A DNA stretch of 64,000 nt from NCBI RefSeq assembly GCF_036746095.1, contig NZ_DAIOEU010000004.1:78074-142073 (forward strand), given 5' to 3'. Below the pieces are notes generated by a model. That model saw only the letters and a list, made by a program, of their open reading frames with translations, was not told the DNA's origin and did not search any database. Position 1 is the stretch's first letter. Every line of letters starts with the position of its first letter. This DNA is from Dyella_B sp036746095. GTDB lineage: Bacteria > Pseudomonadota > Gammaproteobacteria > Xanthomonadales > Rhodanobacteraceae. This document shows positions 7,754 through 16,953 of this stretch, piece after piece. A program made the translations under genes and the position numbers.

Positions 7754-9745
7754 ATGACTCTTCACTCTCCCGATCTCGGCAAGCTGATTTTTGGGCGGTT
7801 GACGCTCCAGGACATCCCCTACCACGAGCCGATCCTGATCTTCACCTTCATCGGCGTGGCGATCGCCGGCATCGCCGTGCTGGGCCTGGTTACCTACTAC
7901 CGCAAATGGGGTTATCTGTGGAGCGAGTGGTTCACCAGCGTGGACCACAAGAAAATCGGCATCATGTACATCGTGCTGGCGATGGTCATGCTGCTGCGCG
8001 GCTTTGCCGATGCACTCATGATGCGTGCGCAGCAGGCGGTTGCCTTCGGCACGCATGAAGGCTATCTGCCCGCCCATCACTACGACCAGATCTTTACCGC
8101 GCACGGCACGATCATGATTTTCTTCGTCGCCATGCCGTTCATTACTGGCCTGATCAATTTCGTCATGCCGTTGCAGATCGGTTCGCGCGACGTCGCGTTT
8201 CCCTTCCTCAACAATTTCAGTTTCTGGATGACCGTGGCCGGCGCCGTGCTGGTGATGGCTTCATTGTTCATCGGTGTCTTTGCCCGCACTGGCTGGTTGG
8301 CATATCCGCCGCTGTCGGAGTTGCCAACCAGTCCGGACAGCGGCGTGGACTATTGGATATGGGGTTTGCAGATAGCCGGCGTCGGCACCACGTTGTCGGG
8401 CATCAACATGATCGCCACCGTCGTGAAGATGCGTGCGCCAGGCATGACCATGATGAAGATGCCGATCTTCACCTGGACCGCCTTGCTGGCGAACGTGCTG
8501 ATCGTGGCAGCGTTCCCGGTGTTGACCGCTACGCTGGCCTTGCTGACGCTGGACCGCTACGCGGGCACGCACTTCTTCACCAATGACCTTGGCGGCAACT
8601 ACATGATGTACATCAACCTCATTTGGGTGTGGGGTCACCCGGAGGTGTACATCCTGGTGCTGCCGGCGTTCGGCGTGTATTCCGAAGTGACGTCCACGTT
8701 TTCGCGCAAGCGCCTGTTCGGGTATACGTCGATGGTGTATGCCACGGTGGTGATCGCGGTACTGTCCTACCTGGTGTGGCTGCATCACTTCTTCACCATG
8801 GGTTCGGGTGCCAGCGTCAATTCGTTCTTCGGCATCACCACCATGATCATCTCGATCCCGACGGGAGCGAAGATCTTCAACTGGATGTTCACCATGTACC
8901 GCGGCCGCATCGTGTACGACGTGCCGATGCTGTGGGTGGTGGCGTTTATCGTGACCTTCGTGATCGGCGGCATGACCGGCGTGTTGCTGGCCGTGCCGCC
9001 GGCGGATTTCGAACTGCACAACAGCCTGTTCCTGATTGCGCACTTCCACAACGTGATCATCGGTGGCGTGCTGTTCGGCATGTTTGCCGGCGTCAACTAT
9101 TGGTTTCCGAAAGCCTTCGGATTCCGGCTCGATCCGTTCTGGGGCAAGGTCTCGTTCTGGTTCTGGGTGGTGGGCTTCTATTTCGCCTTCATGCCGCTGT
9201 ATTGGCTGGGTTTGATGGGCGTCACGCGGCGACTGCGCCATTTCGACGATCCCTCGTTGCAGATCTGGTTCGAGATCGCGGCGTTCGGTGCCGTGCTTAT
9301 CCTGATCGGCATTGTCGCGATGCTCGTGCAGTTCGCGGTGAGCATCATGCGCCGCGAACAGCTGCGCGATACCAGCGGCGATCCGTGGCATGGACGCACG
9401 CTGGAATGGTCCACCTCCTCGCCGCCGCCGCCGTACAACTTCGCCTTCACCCCGCAGGTGCATGACATCGACACCTGGTGGCAGATGAAGCAGCACAACT
9501 GGCGCCGGCCGGTGCAAGGCTTCCTGCCCATCCATATGCCCAAGAACACCGGCACCGGTGTGTACCTGGCGGTGCTGAGCCTGGTCTTCGGCTTCGCCAT
9601 GGTCTGGTACATGTGGCTGATCGCGGCGATATCGTTCGTGGCGCTGCTGGCGGTGGGAATCCACCACACTTTCAACTACGACCGCGATTACTACATTCCT
9701 GCCGATGAAGTGGGGCGTGTCGAAACTGCCCGCGCTGGAGCCTGA
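7754..9745 (+). CDS. cyoB: Cytochrome bo3 ubiquinol oxidase subunit I
   Basis: Catalytic haem-copper subunit of 663 residues, the usual CyoB length, with many transmembrane helices. Seen: the haem-ligand region around HHYDQIFTAHGTIMIFF, the CuB-site motif WVWGHPEVYILVLPAFG with its His-Tyr cross-link pair, the HHFFTMG copper ligands, and the late HNSLFLIAHFHNVIIGG haem-ligand motif. It starts 19 bases after cyoA and is followed two bases later by cyoC. It forms the dinuclear haem o3-CuB centre of the quinol oxidase in the inner membrane. Nothing abnormal is seen. Confidence 0.97.
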   Translation: MTLHSPDLGKLIFGRLTLQDIPYHEPILIFTFIGVAIAGIAVLGLVTYYRKWGYLWSEWFTSVDHKKIGIMYIVLAMVMLLRGFADALMMRAQQAVAFGTHEGYLPAHHYDQIFTAHGTIMIFFVAMPFITGLINFVMPLQIGSRDVAFPFLNNFSFWMTVAGAVLVMASLFIGVFARTGWLAYPPLSELPTSPDSGVDYWIWGLQIAGVGTTLSGINMIATVVKMRAPGMTMMKMPIFTWTALLANVLIVAAFPVLTATLALLTLDRYAGTHFFTNDLGGNYMMYINLIWVWGHPEVYILVLPAFGVYSEVTSTFSRKRLFGYTSMVYATVVIAVLSYLVWLHHFFTMGSGASVNSFFGITTMIISIPTGAKIFNWMFTMYRGRIVYDVPMLWVVAFIVTFVIGGMTGVLLAVPPADFELHNSLFLIAHFHNVIIGGVLFGMFAGVNYWFPKAFGFRLDPFWGKVSFWFWVVGFYFAFMPLYWLGLMGVTRRLRHFDDPSLQIWFEIAAFGAVLILIGIVAMLVQFAVSIMRREQLRDTSGDPWHGRTLEWSTSSPPPPYNFAFTPQVHDIDTWWQMKQHNWRRPVQGFLPIHMPKNTGTGVYLAVLSLVFGFAMVWYMWLIAAISFVALLAVGIHHTFNYDRDYYIPADEVGRVETARAGA

Positions 9746-9747
9746 GC

Positions 9748-10386
9748 ATGACCGACATGACCATGACTGTGAGCGGCGGTAGCGGGGCGGAGGAAGCGCT
9801 GCGTTTCCATGTTACGGAAGATCACCATCCGGAAAACGCCACGTTGCTGGGCTTCTGGCTGTACCTGATGAGCGATTGCCTGATCTTCGCGTGCCTGTTC
9901 GCCACCTACGGCGTGCTGGGCCGCGAATATGCCGGCGGCCCATCGGCGAAAGAGGTATTGGAACTGCCGATCGTGGCGGTGAATACCACCTTGCTGCTGT
10001 TCTCCTCGATCACGTACGGCTTTGCGGTGCTGGAAATGCAGCACAACCGCCGCGGACCGATGATGGCGTGGCTGATTGTCACGTGGCTGTTGGGTGCAGG
10101 CTTTATCGCGCTGGAATTGACCGAGTTCACGCATCTCGTATCGATCGGCGCGGGGCCGGGGCGCAGCGCTTTTCTCTCCTCATTCTTCACCTTGGTCGGC
10201 ACGCATGGCTTGCATGTAACGTGTGGCTTGATCTGGATGATCGTGCTGCTGGTGCAGGTCGGCAAAAAGGGCCTGGTTCCCGCCAACAAGCGCCGGCTGA
10301 TGTGCCTGTCGATGTTCTGGCACTTCCTCGACGTGGTGTGGGTGGGTGTTTTCAGCTTCGTTTATCTGATGGGAGTGCTGTCATGA
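9748..10386 (+). CDS. cyoC: Cytochrome bo3 ubiquinol oxidase subunit III
   Basis: A 212-residue subunit III with about five transmembrane helices, including the LGFWLYLMSDCLIFACLFATY, TLVGTHGLHVTCGLIWM and FWHFLDVVWVGVFSFVYLMG blocks characteristic of the CyoC/CtaE family. It lies two bases after cyoB and overlaps cyoD by four bases, so it is translated as part of the cyo operon. Subunit III stabilises the catalytic subunit and the proton path. Confidence 0.95.
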   Translation: MTDMTMTVSGGSGAEEALRFHVTEDHHPENATLLGFWLYLMSDCLIFACLFATYGVLGREYAGGPSAKEVLELPIVAVNTTLLLFSSITYGFAVLEMQHNRRGPMMAWLIVTWLLGAGFIALELTEFTHLVSIGAGPGRSAFLSSFFTLVGTHGLHVTCGLIWMIVLLVQVGKKGLVPANKRRLMCLSMFWHFLDVVWVGVFSFVYLMGVLS

Positions 10387-10781
10387 GCGACCACACCCAG
10401 CATGTGCACGACGATGGCCATCACGAACATGCACACGATGGCGTGGAGCAGATCCACGTCACGCTGAAGGGCTACATGACCGGATTCGTGGCGGCGGCCT
10501 TTCTCACCATCCTGCCGTTCTGGCTGGTGATGTCCGGTGCGTTCTCCAAGACGGGCCCCGCCGATGCTTTCATCCTGTTGCTGGCCGCGGTGCAGATCGT
10601 GGTGCACATGGTTTATTTCCTGCACTTGAATGCGAAATCCGAGGGCGGCTGGAACATGCTGGCCCTGGTGTTCACCGTCGTGCTGGTGGTGATTACGTTG
10701 AGCGGATCGATCTGGATCATGTATCACCTCAACCAGAACATGATGCCGTCGATGATGAAGAACGTGCAGAATTTGCCGTGA
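10383..10781 (+). CDS. cyoD: Cytochrome bo3 ubiquinol oxidase subunit IV
   Basis: A 132-residue CyoD/CtaF-type subunit with three transmembrane helices and the HMVYFLHLNAKSEGGWN loop typical of the family. The N terminus is unusually His-rich (nine His in the first 24 residues), possibly a metal-binding or disordered tail. The start is the ATG at 10383, which overlaps the cyoC stop as ATGA. It is the last cyo gene; no cyoE (haem O synthase) follows. Confidence 0.92.
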   Translation: MSDHTQHVHDDGHHEHAHDGVEQIHVTLKGYMTGFVAAAFLTILPFWLVMSGAFSKTGPADAFILLLAAVQIVVHMVYFLHLNAKSEGGWNMLALVFTVVLVVITLSGSIWIMYHLNQNMMPSMMKNVQNLP

Positions 10782-10837
10782 GTGCTTTTGTTCCTTCTCC
10801 GAGTTGCGGTGAGGGGTGGTTTTGCCGCCATGTTTGG

Positions 10838-10859
10838 TCCGGCCTTCGCCGGAATGACG
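10838..10859. repeat. Single REP-like hairpin after cyoD
   Basis: TCCGGC-CTTC-GCCGGA forms a six-base stem at 10838-10853 and is followed by ATGACG, the same layout as the CGTCATTCC-family repeats elsewhere in the window. It lies 57 bases after the cyoD stop and may help end or stabilise the cyo transcript. Confidence 0.6.
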
Positions 10860-10936
10860 GGAGGGAACTCATCGGTTGCTGAGGCATTTCGAAGCATTTC
10901 GGTTGGGAAAACAGGACTCATGCGATCATTGCCCGC

Positions 10937-11740
10937 ATGGCTCCCGAAGACACTTCCTCCTACGATGTGCCGCGCGCTCCTCACGGTCCCATCGCACTAA
11001 CCCTGCTCGGCATTTTCGCCGCAGCCCTCTTCATCGGTTTCGTCTCGCTCGGCAACTGGCAAGTCCATCGCCTTGCCTGGAAACGCGCACTGATCACCCG
11101 CGTCGATGCCCGCGTGCATGCGCCACCGATCGCGCCGCCCACGCGCGAGCAATGGCCCGCCATCACGGCGGAAAAAGACGAATATCTGCATGTACGCCTC
11201 AATGGCGTATTCCTGCATGACCAGCAGACCCTGGTATGGGCCGCCACCGACGAAGGCAGCGGTTATTGGGTGATGACGCCGTTGCGCGAAGTCGATGGTT
11301 CCATCGTGCTGATCAACCGCGGTTTCGCGCCGGTGGATTGGTGCGGACGCGATGGCCATTGCGCGCCGGGACCCGGCGGTGAGGTGACGGTGACGGGCTT
11401 GCTGCGCATGTCCGAGCCGTCCGGCTTCTTCCGCCACAATGATCCGGTACACAACAACTGGTATACGCGCGACATCCCCGCGATCGCCGCCGCGCGTGGT
11501 CTCCACGACGTGGCGCCTTATTTCGTGGATGCGGATGCCACGCAAGCCAGCGGTACCCAATGGCCGGAAGGCGGCAAGACGGTGATCAACTTTCCCAATA
11601 ATCACCTGAGCTATTTGATTACCTGGTATCTGCTCGCGCTGATGGTGCTGGGGGCGAGTGTTTACGTCGGCTACGACGAATACCGACTTCGCCGCCGAGC
11701 TTCGAACTCCCTCCCCCCTCCGGGGAGAGGGTTGGGGTGA
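10937..11740 (+). CDS. SURF1 family cytochrome oxidase assembly protein
   Basis: A 267-residue SURF1/Shy1-type protein: an N-terminal transmembrane helix (about 17-40) running into the GNWQVHRLAWK signature, a periplasmic domain with VLINRGFAPVDW, and a second transmembrane helix near the C terminus (about 220-240) preceded by NNHLSYLITWYLLA. SURF1 assists haem insertion in haem-copper oxidases, and its place after cyoABCD fits a role in bo3 assembly. The last dozen residues (SNSLPPPGRGLG) and the stop codon are encoded by an intergenic repeat of the CCCTCTCCCC family at 11707-11745, so the C terminus has been replaced or extended by repeat insertion. Confidence 0.9.
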   Translation: MAPEDTSSYDVPRAPHGPIALTLLGIFAAALFIGFVSLGNWQVHRLAWKRALITRVDARVHAPPIAPPTREQWPAITAEKDEYLHVRLNGVFLHDQQTLVWAATDEGSGYWVMTPLREVDGSIVLINRGFAPVDWCGRDGHCAPGPGGEVTVTGLLRMSEPSGFFRHNDPVHNNWYTRDIPAIAAARGLHDVAPYFVDADATQASGTQWPEGGKTVINFPNNHLSYLITWYLLALMVLGASVYVGYDEYRLRRRASNSLPPPGRGLG

Positions 11741-11872
11741 GGGGGTGATGTCGCGGGATGGCTGATTCCATGCGGGATTCAAAAAGCAAAACCTGCATGC
11801 ATCGAGCTGGTTCCCCGCAAGCCCTGCCTCTCACCCTAACCCTCTCCCCGAAGGGGAGAGGGAGCTGGTCTG
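11707..11872. repeat. Inverted pair of CCCTCTCCCC-family repeats
   Basis: One copy (11707-11745) reads into GGGGAGAGGGTTGGGGTGAGG; the second (11831-11872) is its inverse and contains the perfect ten-base stem CCCTCTCCCC-GAA-GGGGAGAGGG (11840-11862). A third copy is at 18436-18458. The pair flanks the end of the SURF1 gene and lies before the convergent TetR gene, where it may act as a bidirectional terminator. Confidence 0.75.
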
Positions 11873-11899
11873 CGGCGCCATGGAGCTTTACGCCCCAAC

Positions 11900-12526
11900 C
11901 TATCTTCGCTCTGCTTGCGTCCCAAAAAACGTCGCCGTAAAAACCGTACTCAATACCGACGCCGTCGACGCATCCGGCATCTCGCCAGGCATGCTCATGT
12001 TGAAATAAAGCATTCCGTCGATCAGCGCCATCATCGCAAAGGCCAAGTCATCCGCCGGCGCCGGCAATCGTGTTCCCATGCGCTGGCAGAACTGTGTGAT
12101 GAAGCTGGCGATCATGTCGCGCTTTTCCAGGCACAGCGTATTCATGCGCTGGCGGAACTTGGCATCGCGCACGGCGTGCAGGCGTGCTTCGGCCCACAAG
12201 ACATAGCTGCCGTGGTCGCGATAGCACTGGCCGTAGAACTGGGCCAGCTGTTTTTGCAGGTCCTCGTTGGAAAGATCCGCATCCAGCAATTGCTGCAGGT
12301 CTTCTTGAACCTGGCCGTGGTCGCGCTTGAGCAGTTCGATGAACAGATCCGTCTTGCTCTTGAAGTTCGAATAAAACGCACCGCGCGTGTAGCCGGCATG
12401 CCCGGCGACGTCTTCCACGCTGGCGCCGGCGAATCCCTTTTTGACGATGACTGCCGCGGCCGCTTCCAGCAGGCGCTGGCGGGTCTGTTCGCGGCTTTCT
12501 TCCCGGGTAAGGCGTTTGCGTGGCAT
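11900..12526 (-). CDS. TetR/AcrR family transcriptional regulator
   Basis: A 208-residue TetR-type repressor. The N-terminal helix-turn-helix spans about 12-58 (TRQRLLEAAAAVIVKKGF, ASVEDVAGHAGYTRGAFYSNF), a canonical TetR_N pattern; the remainder is an alpha-helical ligand domain. I chose the ATG at 12526 (MPRKRL) because the longer frame would run through the divergent promoter. It is transcribed away from an RND efflux operon, with a perfect palindrome between them, so it most likely represses that pump and itself until an inducer binds. Confidence 0.9.
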   Translation of the reverse strand: MPRKRLTREESREQTRQRLLEAAAAVIVKKGFAGASVEDVAGHAGYTRGAFYSNFKSKTDLFIELLKRDHGQVQEDLQQLLDADLSNEDLQKQLAQFYGQCYRDHGSYVLWAEARLHAVRDAKFRQRMNTLCLEKRDMIASFITQFCQRMGTRLPAPADDLAFAMMALIDGMLYFNMSMPGEMPDASTASVLSTVFTATFFGTQAERR

Positions 12527-12561
12527 GGCGCATCCTACCACGACCCATGGCACGTGTATCG

Positions 12562-12579
12562 AAATACATAGTTGTATTT
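12562..12579. promoter_or_regulatory. Candidate TetR operator palindrome
   Basis: A perfect seven-base inverted repeat, AAATACA-TAGT-TGTATTT, lies between the divergent TetR gene and the RND adaptor gene, 35 bases from the regulator start and 64 bases from the adaptor start. Size, symmetry and place are those of a TetR-family operator. Binding is inferred. Confidence 0.6.
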
Positions 12580-12643
12580 GAATTCGATAATGGATTAGAG
12601 TCCGCAGCTGTATTGCCTGAGCCCCCACCCCCAGGAGCTTCCC

Positions 12644-13780
12644 GTGAGCCGTTCCCCCTTCCCCCAGCCGCGCGTGCTGCCGCGGCATGCCTGGCTACCG
12701 TATGTCGTAGCTATTTCGCTGATTTCACTGGCCGGCTGCGGCCGTAAAGCACCAGAGGCGGAGGCTGCCGTGCCGGTGATCGCCATGCCGGCGCAGGCCG
12801 CCGACGGCGCCGTGGCCGGCCGCTTTCCTGGCGATGTCCATGCACGCTACGAGATGCCGTTGTCCTTCCGCGTGGGCGGCCAATTGCTGGAGCGCTACGT
12901 GGACCCCGGCCAGCAGGTGAAACAGGGACAGGCGCTGGCCAAGCTCGATCCGGCCGATGCCAACAAGCAGCTGGCCAATGCCAAGGCGGCGCTGGAATCG
13001 GCCGAGCATCGGCTGGTGTTCGCCACCCAGCAGCACGATCGCGATGACGCGCAATACAAGCAAAACCTGATCAGCCAGCTGCAATGGCAGCAGACGCAGG
13101 ACAACTACGCCGCCGCCGTGGCGGGCCGCGACCAGGCCAAGCAGCAATACGAGCTGGCCCAGAACCAGCTGCGCTACACCACCCTGGTGGCCGATCACGA
13201 CGGGGTGATCACCAGCCGGCAGGCCGATGTCGGCCAGGTACTGGCAGCCGGGCAGCAGGTGTTCGGTTTTGCCTGGGCAGGCGAGCGCGAGGTGTATGTC
13301 GACGTGCCGGAAAGCCGCGTCGGCCGCATCACCATCGGGCAAGTTGCCACGGTGAGCTTGCCCGCGCTGCGCGGGCACACGTACACCGCGCGCGTGCGCG
13401 AAATCGCCCCGGCGGCCGATGCGCAATCGCACACGTACCTGGTCAAGCTCACGGTCGACCACGCCGACGCCTCGCTGCAGCTCGGCATGACGGCGGATGT
13501 GTCGCTGCAAGCCGGCCGCGCCGCCGATGCCGTGGTGAAAATTCCGGTCACGGCCTTGTTCCACCAAGACGAGCATCCCGCCGTATGGGTGGTGGATCCG
13601 ACGGATTCCAAGCTGGCGCTGCGCCCGGTGACGGTGGCGCGCTACGAGGAACGCGACGTGCTGCTGGCCGGTGGCCTGAAGCCCGGCGAGCGCATCGTGA
13701 TGCAAGGCGTGCACACCGTTTCCGTCGGCGAAAAAGTCACGCCGATCGCGCCACCGCATGCCGAGGATGCGCCGCAATGA
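12644..13780 (+). CDS. RND efflux periplasmic adaptor lipoprotein
   Basis: Membrane-fusion protein of the MexE/AcrA type, 378 residues. A GTG start at 12644 is preceded by AGGAG at suitable spacing. The signal ends in lipobox LAGC (Cys32), so it is probably lipid-anchored in the inner membrane facing the periplasm. It shows the lipoyl half-motif FRVGGQLLERYVDPGQQVKQGQALAKLD, an alpha-helical hairpin rich in Gln/Ala (about 110-175), the returning lipoyl strand, and beta-barrel and membrane-proximal domains. The stop overlaps the pump gene start by four bases. It links the RND pump to the outer-membrane channel. Confidence 0.9.
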   Translation: MSRSPFPQPRVLPRHAWLPYVVAISLISLAGCGRKAPEAEAAVPVIAMPAQAADGAVAGRFPGDVHARYEMPLSFRVGGQLLERYVDPGQQVKQGQALAKLDPADANKQLANAKAALESAEHRLVFATQQHDRDDAQYKQNLISQLQWQQTQDNYAAAVAGRDQAKQQYELAQNQLRYTTLVADHDGVITSRQADVGQVLAAGQQVFGFAWAGEREVYVDVPESRVGRITIGQVATVSLPALRGHTYTARVREIAPAADAQSHTYLVKLTVDHADASLQLGMTADVSLQAGRAADAVVKIPVTALFHQDEHPAVWVVDPTDSKLALRPVTVARYEERDVLLAGGLKPGERIVMQGVHTVSVGEKVTPIAPPHAEDAPQ

Positions 13781-16700
13781 GCCACGAGGAACGCTTCAAT
13801 CTTTCCGCCTGGACGTTGCGCCATCAGTCGCTGGTGTTTTTCCTGATGGGCCTGATCGCGCTGTTCGGCCTGCTGTCGTACAAGAACCTGTCGCAATCGG
13901 AAGATCCGCCGTTCACCTTCAAGGTGATGGTGATCCAGACCTATTGGCCCGGCGCCACCGCCAAGCAAGTGCAGGAAGAAGTCACCGATCGCATCGGGCG
14001 CAAGCTGCAGGAGACGCCGAACATCGACTTTCTGCGCAGCTATTCGCGTCCCGGCGAATCGCTGATCTTCTTCAACATCAAGGATTCGGCGCCAGCCGCC
14101 GTGGTGCCGGAGACCTGGTATCAGGTGCGCAAGAAAGTCGGCGACATGGCGTCGCAACTGCCGCAAGGCGTGCAAGGGCCGTTCTTCAACGACGAATTCG
14201 GCGATGTCTACACCAATATCTACGCGCTGGAAGGCGATGGCTACACGCCGGCACAACTGCACGACTACGCGGATCAGTTGCGCACGGAACTGCTGCGCGT
14301 GCCCGGTGTGGGCAAGGTCGATTATTTCGGCGACCAGAACCAGCACATCTACATCGACGTGACGAACGCGACGCTGGCCAAGCTCGGCATCAGCCCGCAG
14401 CAGATCGGCCAGGCAATCAACGACCAGAACGCGGTGGCATCCACCGGTGTGCTGACGACCGCCGATGACCGCGTGTTCGTGCGTCCAAGCGGGCAGTTCG
14501 ACAACATGGATGCGTTGGCGAATACCTTGCTGCACATCAACGGCAAAAGCTTCCGCCTGGGCGATATCGCCACCATCCGGCGCGGCTATGACGATCCGCC
14601 CAGCCAGACCATGCGCTTCATGGGGCAGCAGGTATTGGGTATTGGCGTAACCATGCAGCCAGGTGGCGATGTGGTCCATCTCGGCAAGGCGCTGGACGGA
14701 AAGGTCGGTGACTTGCAAAAACGCCTGCCTGCAGGTCTGAAACTCTCCGAAGTCACCAGCATGCCGCATGCCGTGTCGCACTCGGTGGACGACTTCCTGG
14801 AGTCGGTCGCCGAAGCCGTGGCGATCGTGCTGCTGGTGAGCCTGCTGAGCCTGGGCTTCCGCACCGGCATGGTGGTGGTGATCTCCATTCCGTTCGTGCT
14901 GGCGGCGACGGCGCTGTGCATGGACATGTTCGGCATCGGCTTGCACAAGGTGTCGCTGGGTACCTTGGTGCTGGCGCTGGGCCTGTTGGTGGACGACGCG
15001 ATCATCGCGGTGGAAATGATGTCGGTGAAGCTGGAACAGGGCTGGGGCCGCGTGAAGGCGGCTGCGTTCGCCTATACCAGCACGGCGTTTCCCATGTTGA
15101 CCGGCACGCTGGTGACGGTGTCGGGCTTTCTGCCGATTGCCTTGGCCAAGTCGAGCACCGGCGAATACACGCGCTCGATTTTCGAAGTCTCGGCCATCGC
15201 GTTGCTGGTGTCGTGGCTGGCGGCGGTGATCGTGATTCCGCTGCTGGGTTATCACATGCTGCCGGAACACCACCAGCGCGCCAAACCCGGGCAGGAGTGG
15301 TGGGCGCGCTTCCTGCCGCGGCGTTGGAATGATGCGCGCGCAGCGAATGCGGTGCAGCCGGTGCATGACGGCGAAGAGATCGAGATCTACGACACCACGT
15401 TCTATCGGCGTTTCCGTGGCTGGCTGGATTTCTGCTTGCGCCAGCGTTGGCTGGTGCTGCTCTCCACGGTGGCGCTGTTCGTGATCGCGCTGGCCGGTTT
15501 CGGGTTGGTGCCCAAGCAGTTCTTCCCCAGTTCCGATCGGCCAGAATTGCTGGTGGACCTGCGCCTGTCGGAAGGTGCTTCGTATGCGGCGACATTGCGC
15601 GAAACCGAACGTTTCGAAGCGGTGCTGAAGGGACGCAAGGACATTGCCAACTACGTCAGCTTCGTCGGTAGCGGCGCGCCGCGCTTCTATCTGCCGCTGG
15701 ATCAGCAACTGGCGCAGCCGAACTTCGCGCAGTTCGTGATCACGGCGACGGATGTGAAGAAGCGCGAAGAGCTGGCAAGTTATCTGGACGGCGAGTTGAA
15801 GCGCGACTTCAGCGCCGTGCGCACGCGCGTCAGCCGCCTGGAGAACGGACCGCCGGTCGGCTTCCCAGTGCAGTTCCGCGTGGAAGGCGATGACATCGCC
15901 ACGGTGCGCGGCATCGCCGAGCAAGTAGCTGGCGTGATGCGTGCCAATCCCGACACCACCAACGTGCAGTTCGACTGGGATGAACCGGCCGAGCGTTCGG
16001 TGCGCTTCGAGGTGGATCAGTTCAAGGCGCGCCAGCTTGGGCTCACTTCGAAAGACATCGCCGATTTCCTGGCCATGAATCTCTCAGGCACCACGGTGAC
16101 GCAATTGCGCGAGCGCGACAAGTTGATCTCGGTGGATTTGCGCAGCGAACGCGGTGATCGCATCCATCCCGATCAGATCGAACGCCTGGCGATACCCACG
16201 GCAAGCGGCACCGCTATTGCGCTCGCGCAGCTTGGTCATGTGAGTTACGGCTTGGAATACGGTGTGATCTGGGAACGCGATCGCCAACCGAACATCACCG
16301 TGCAGTCAGATACGCGCAATGGCGCGCAGGGTCTGGATGTCACCAACGCCGTCGACAAGAAGCTTGCCGATATCCGCGCGCATCTGCCGGTGGGGTACCG
16401 CGTCGAAGTCGGCGGTTCGGTCGAACAGAATGGAAAGGCGCAAAATTCGGTCAACGTGCAGATGCCGGTGTTGTTGGTGGCGGTATTGGTGCTGTTGATG
16501 ATCCAGCTGCAAAGCCTCGGCCGCACCTTCATGGTGGTGCTGACGGCACCGCTGGGATTGATCGGCGTGATCGTGGCCTTGCTGGTTGCGCATCAGCCGT
16601 ATGGCTTCGTCGCCATGCTGGGCACGATTGCGATGTTCGGCATCATCATGCGCAACTCGGTGATCCTGGTGGACCAGATCGAGCAGGATATCCGCGCCGG

Positions 16701-16953
16701 TCATCCACGTTGGGAAGCCATTGTCGGGGCGACGGTGCGTCGTTTCCGGCCCATCACGCTCACGGCAGCGGCGGCGGTGCTCGCGCTGATTCCGCTATTG
16801 CGCAGCAACTTCTTCGGCCCGATGGCCACCGCGCTGATGGGCGGCATCACCGTTGCCACCGTGCTCACCCTTTTCTATCTGCCTGCGCTGTACGCGACCT
16901 GGTTCCGCGTGCGCGCCGATGAACCCGCCAGGGAGCCGGAGGCTGCCACATGA
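13777..16953 (+). CDS. RND efflux pump inner-membrane transporter
   Basis: A 1058-residue AcrB/MexF-like RND permease of standard length. Its two halves each carry a periplasmic loop and transmembrane bundle. Helix 4 shows LGLLVDDAIIAVEMM with the paired acidic residues of the proton relay, and the second half shows the FGIIMRNSVILVDQIEQD equivalent. The ATG at 13777 overlaps the adaptor stop (ATGA). It is a proton-driven exporter; amphiphilic drugs, solvents or similar compounds are likely substrates, but the specificity cannot be read from sequence. Confidence 0.95.
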   Translation: MSHEERFNLSAWTLRHQSLVFFLMGLIALFGLLSYKNLSQSEDPPFTFKVMVIQTYWPGATAKQVQEEVTDRIGRKLQETPNIDFLRSYSRPGESLIFFNIKDSAPAAVVPETWYQVRKKVGDMASQLPQGVQGPFFNDEFGDVYTNIYALEGDGYTPAQLHDYADQLRTELLRVPGVGKVDYFGDQNQHIYIDVTNATLAKLGISPQQIGQAINDQNAVASTGVLTTADDRVFVRPSGQFDNMDALANTLLHINGKSFRLGDIATIRRGYDDPPSQTMRFMGQQVLGIGVTMQPGGDVVHLGKALDGKVGDLQKRLPAGLKLSEVTSMPHAVSHSVDDFLESVAEAVAIVLLVSLLSLGFRTGMVVVISIPFVLAATALCMDMFGIGLHKVSLGTLVLALGLLVDDAIIAVEMMSVKLEQGWGRVKAAAFAYTSTAFPMLTGTLVTVSGFLPIALAKSSTGEYTRSIFEVSAIALLVSWLAAVIVIPLLGYHMLPEHHQRAKPGQEWWARFLPRRWNDARAANAVQPVHDGEEIEIYDTTFYRRFRGWLDFCLRQRWLVLLSTVALFVIALAGFGLVPKQFFPSSDRPELLVDLRLSEGASYAATLRETERFEAVLKGRKDIANYVSFVGSGAPRFYLPLDQQLAQPNFAQFVITATDVKKREELASYLDGELKRDFSAVRTRVSRLENGPPVGFPVQFRVEGDDIATVRGIAEQVAGVMRANPDTTNVQFDWDEPAERSVRFEVDQFKARQLGLTSKDIADFLAMNLSGTTVTQLRERDKLISVDLRSERGDRIHPDQIERLAIPTASGTAIALAQLGHVSYGLEYGVIWERDRQPNITVQSDTRNGAQGLDVTNAVDKKLADIRAHLPVGYRVEVGGSVEQNGKAQNSVNVQMPVLLVAVLVLLMIQLQSLGRTFMVVLTAPLGLIGVIVALLVAHQPYGFVAMLGTIAMFGIIMRNSVILVDQIEQDIRAGHPRWEAIVGATVRRFRPITLTAAAAVLALIPLLRSNFFGPMATALMGGITVATVLTLFYLPALYATWFRVRADEPAREPEAAT

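Noticed and set aside
8261..9667. 468-codon minus-strand frame opposite cyoB
   Set aside because: Composition is extreme (His, Arg, Gln rich) and it mirrors the codons of the conserved cyoB gene; no ribosome site or homology.
13642..15924. Long minus-strand frame of 760 codons opposite the RND pump
   Set aside because: Antisense shadow of a high-GC coding region; its His/Arg/Gln-rich product has no recognisable domain and the plus strand carries an unambiguous RND transporter.
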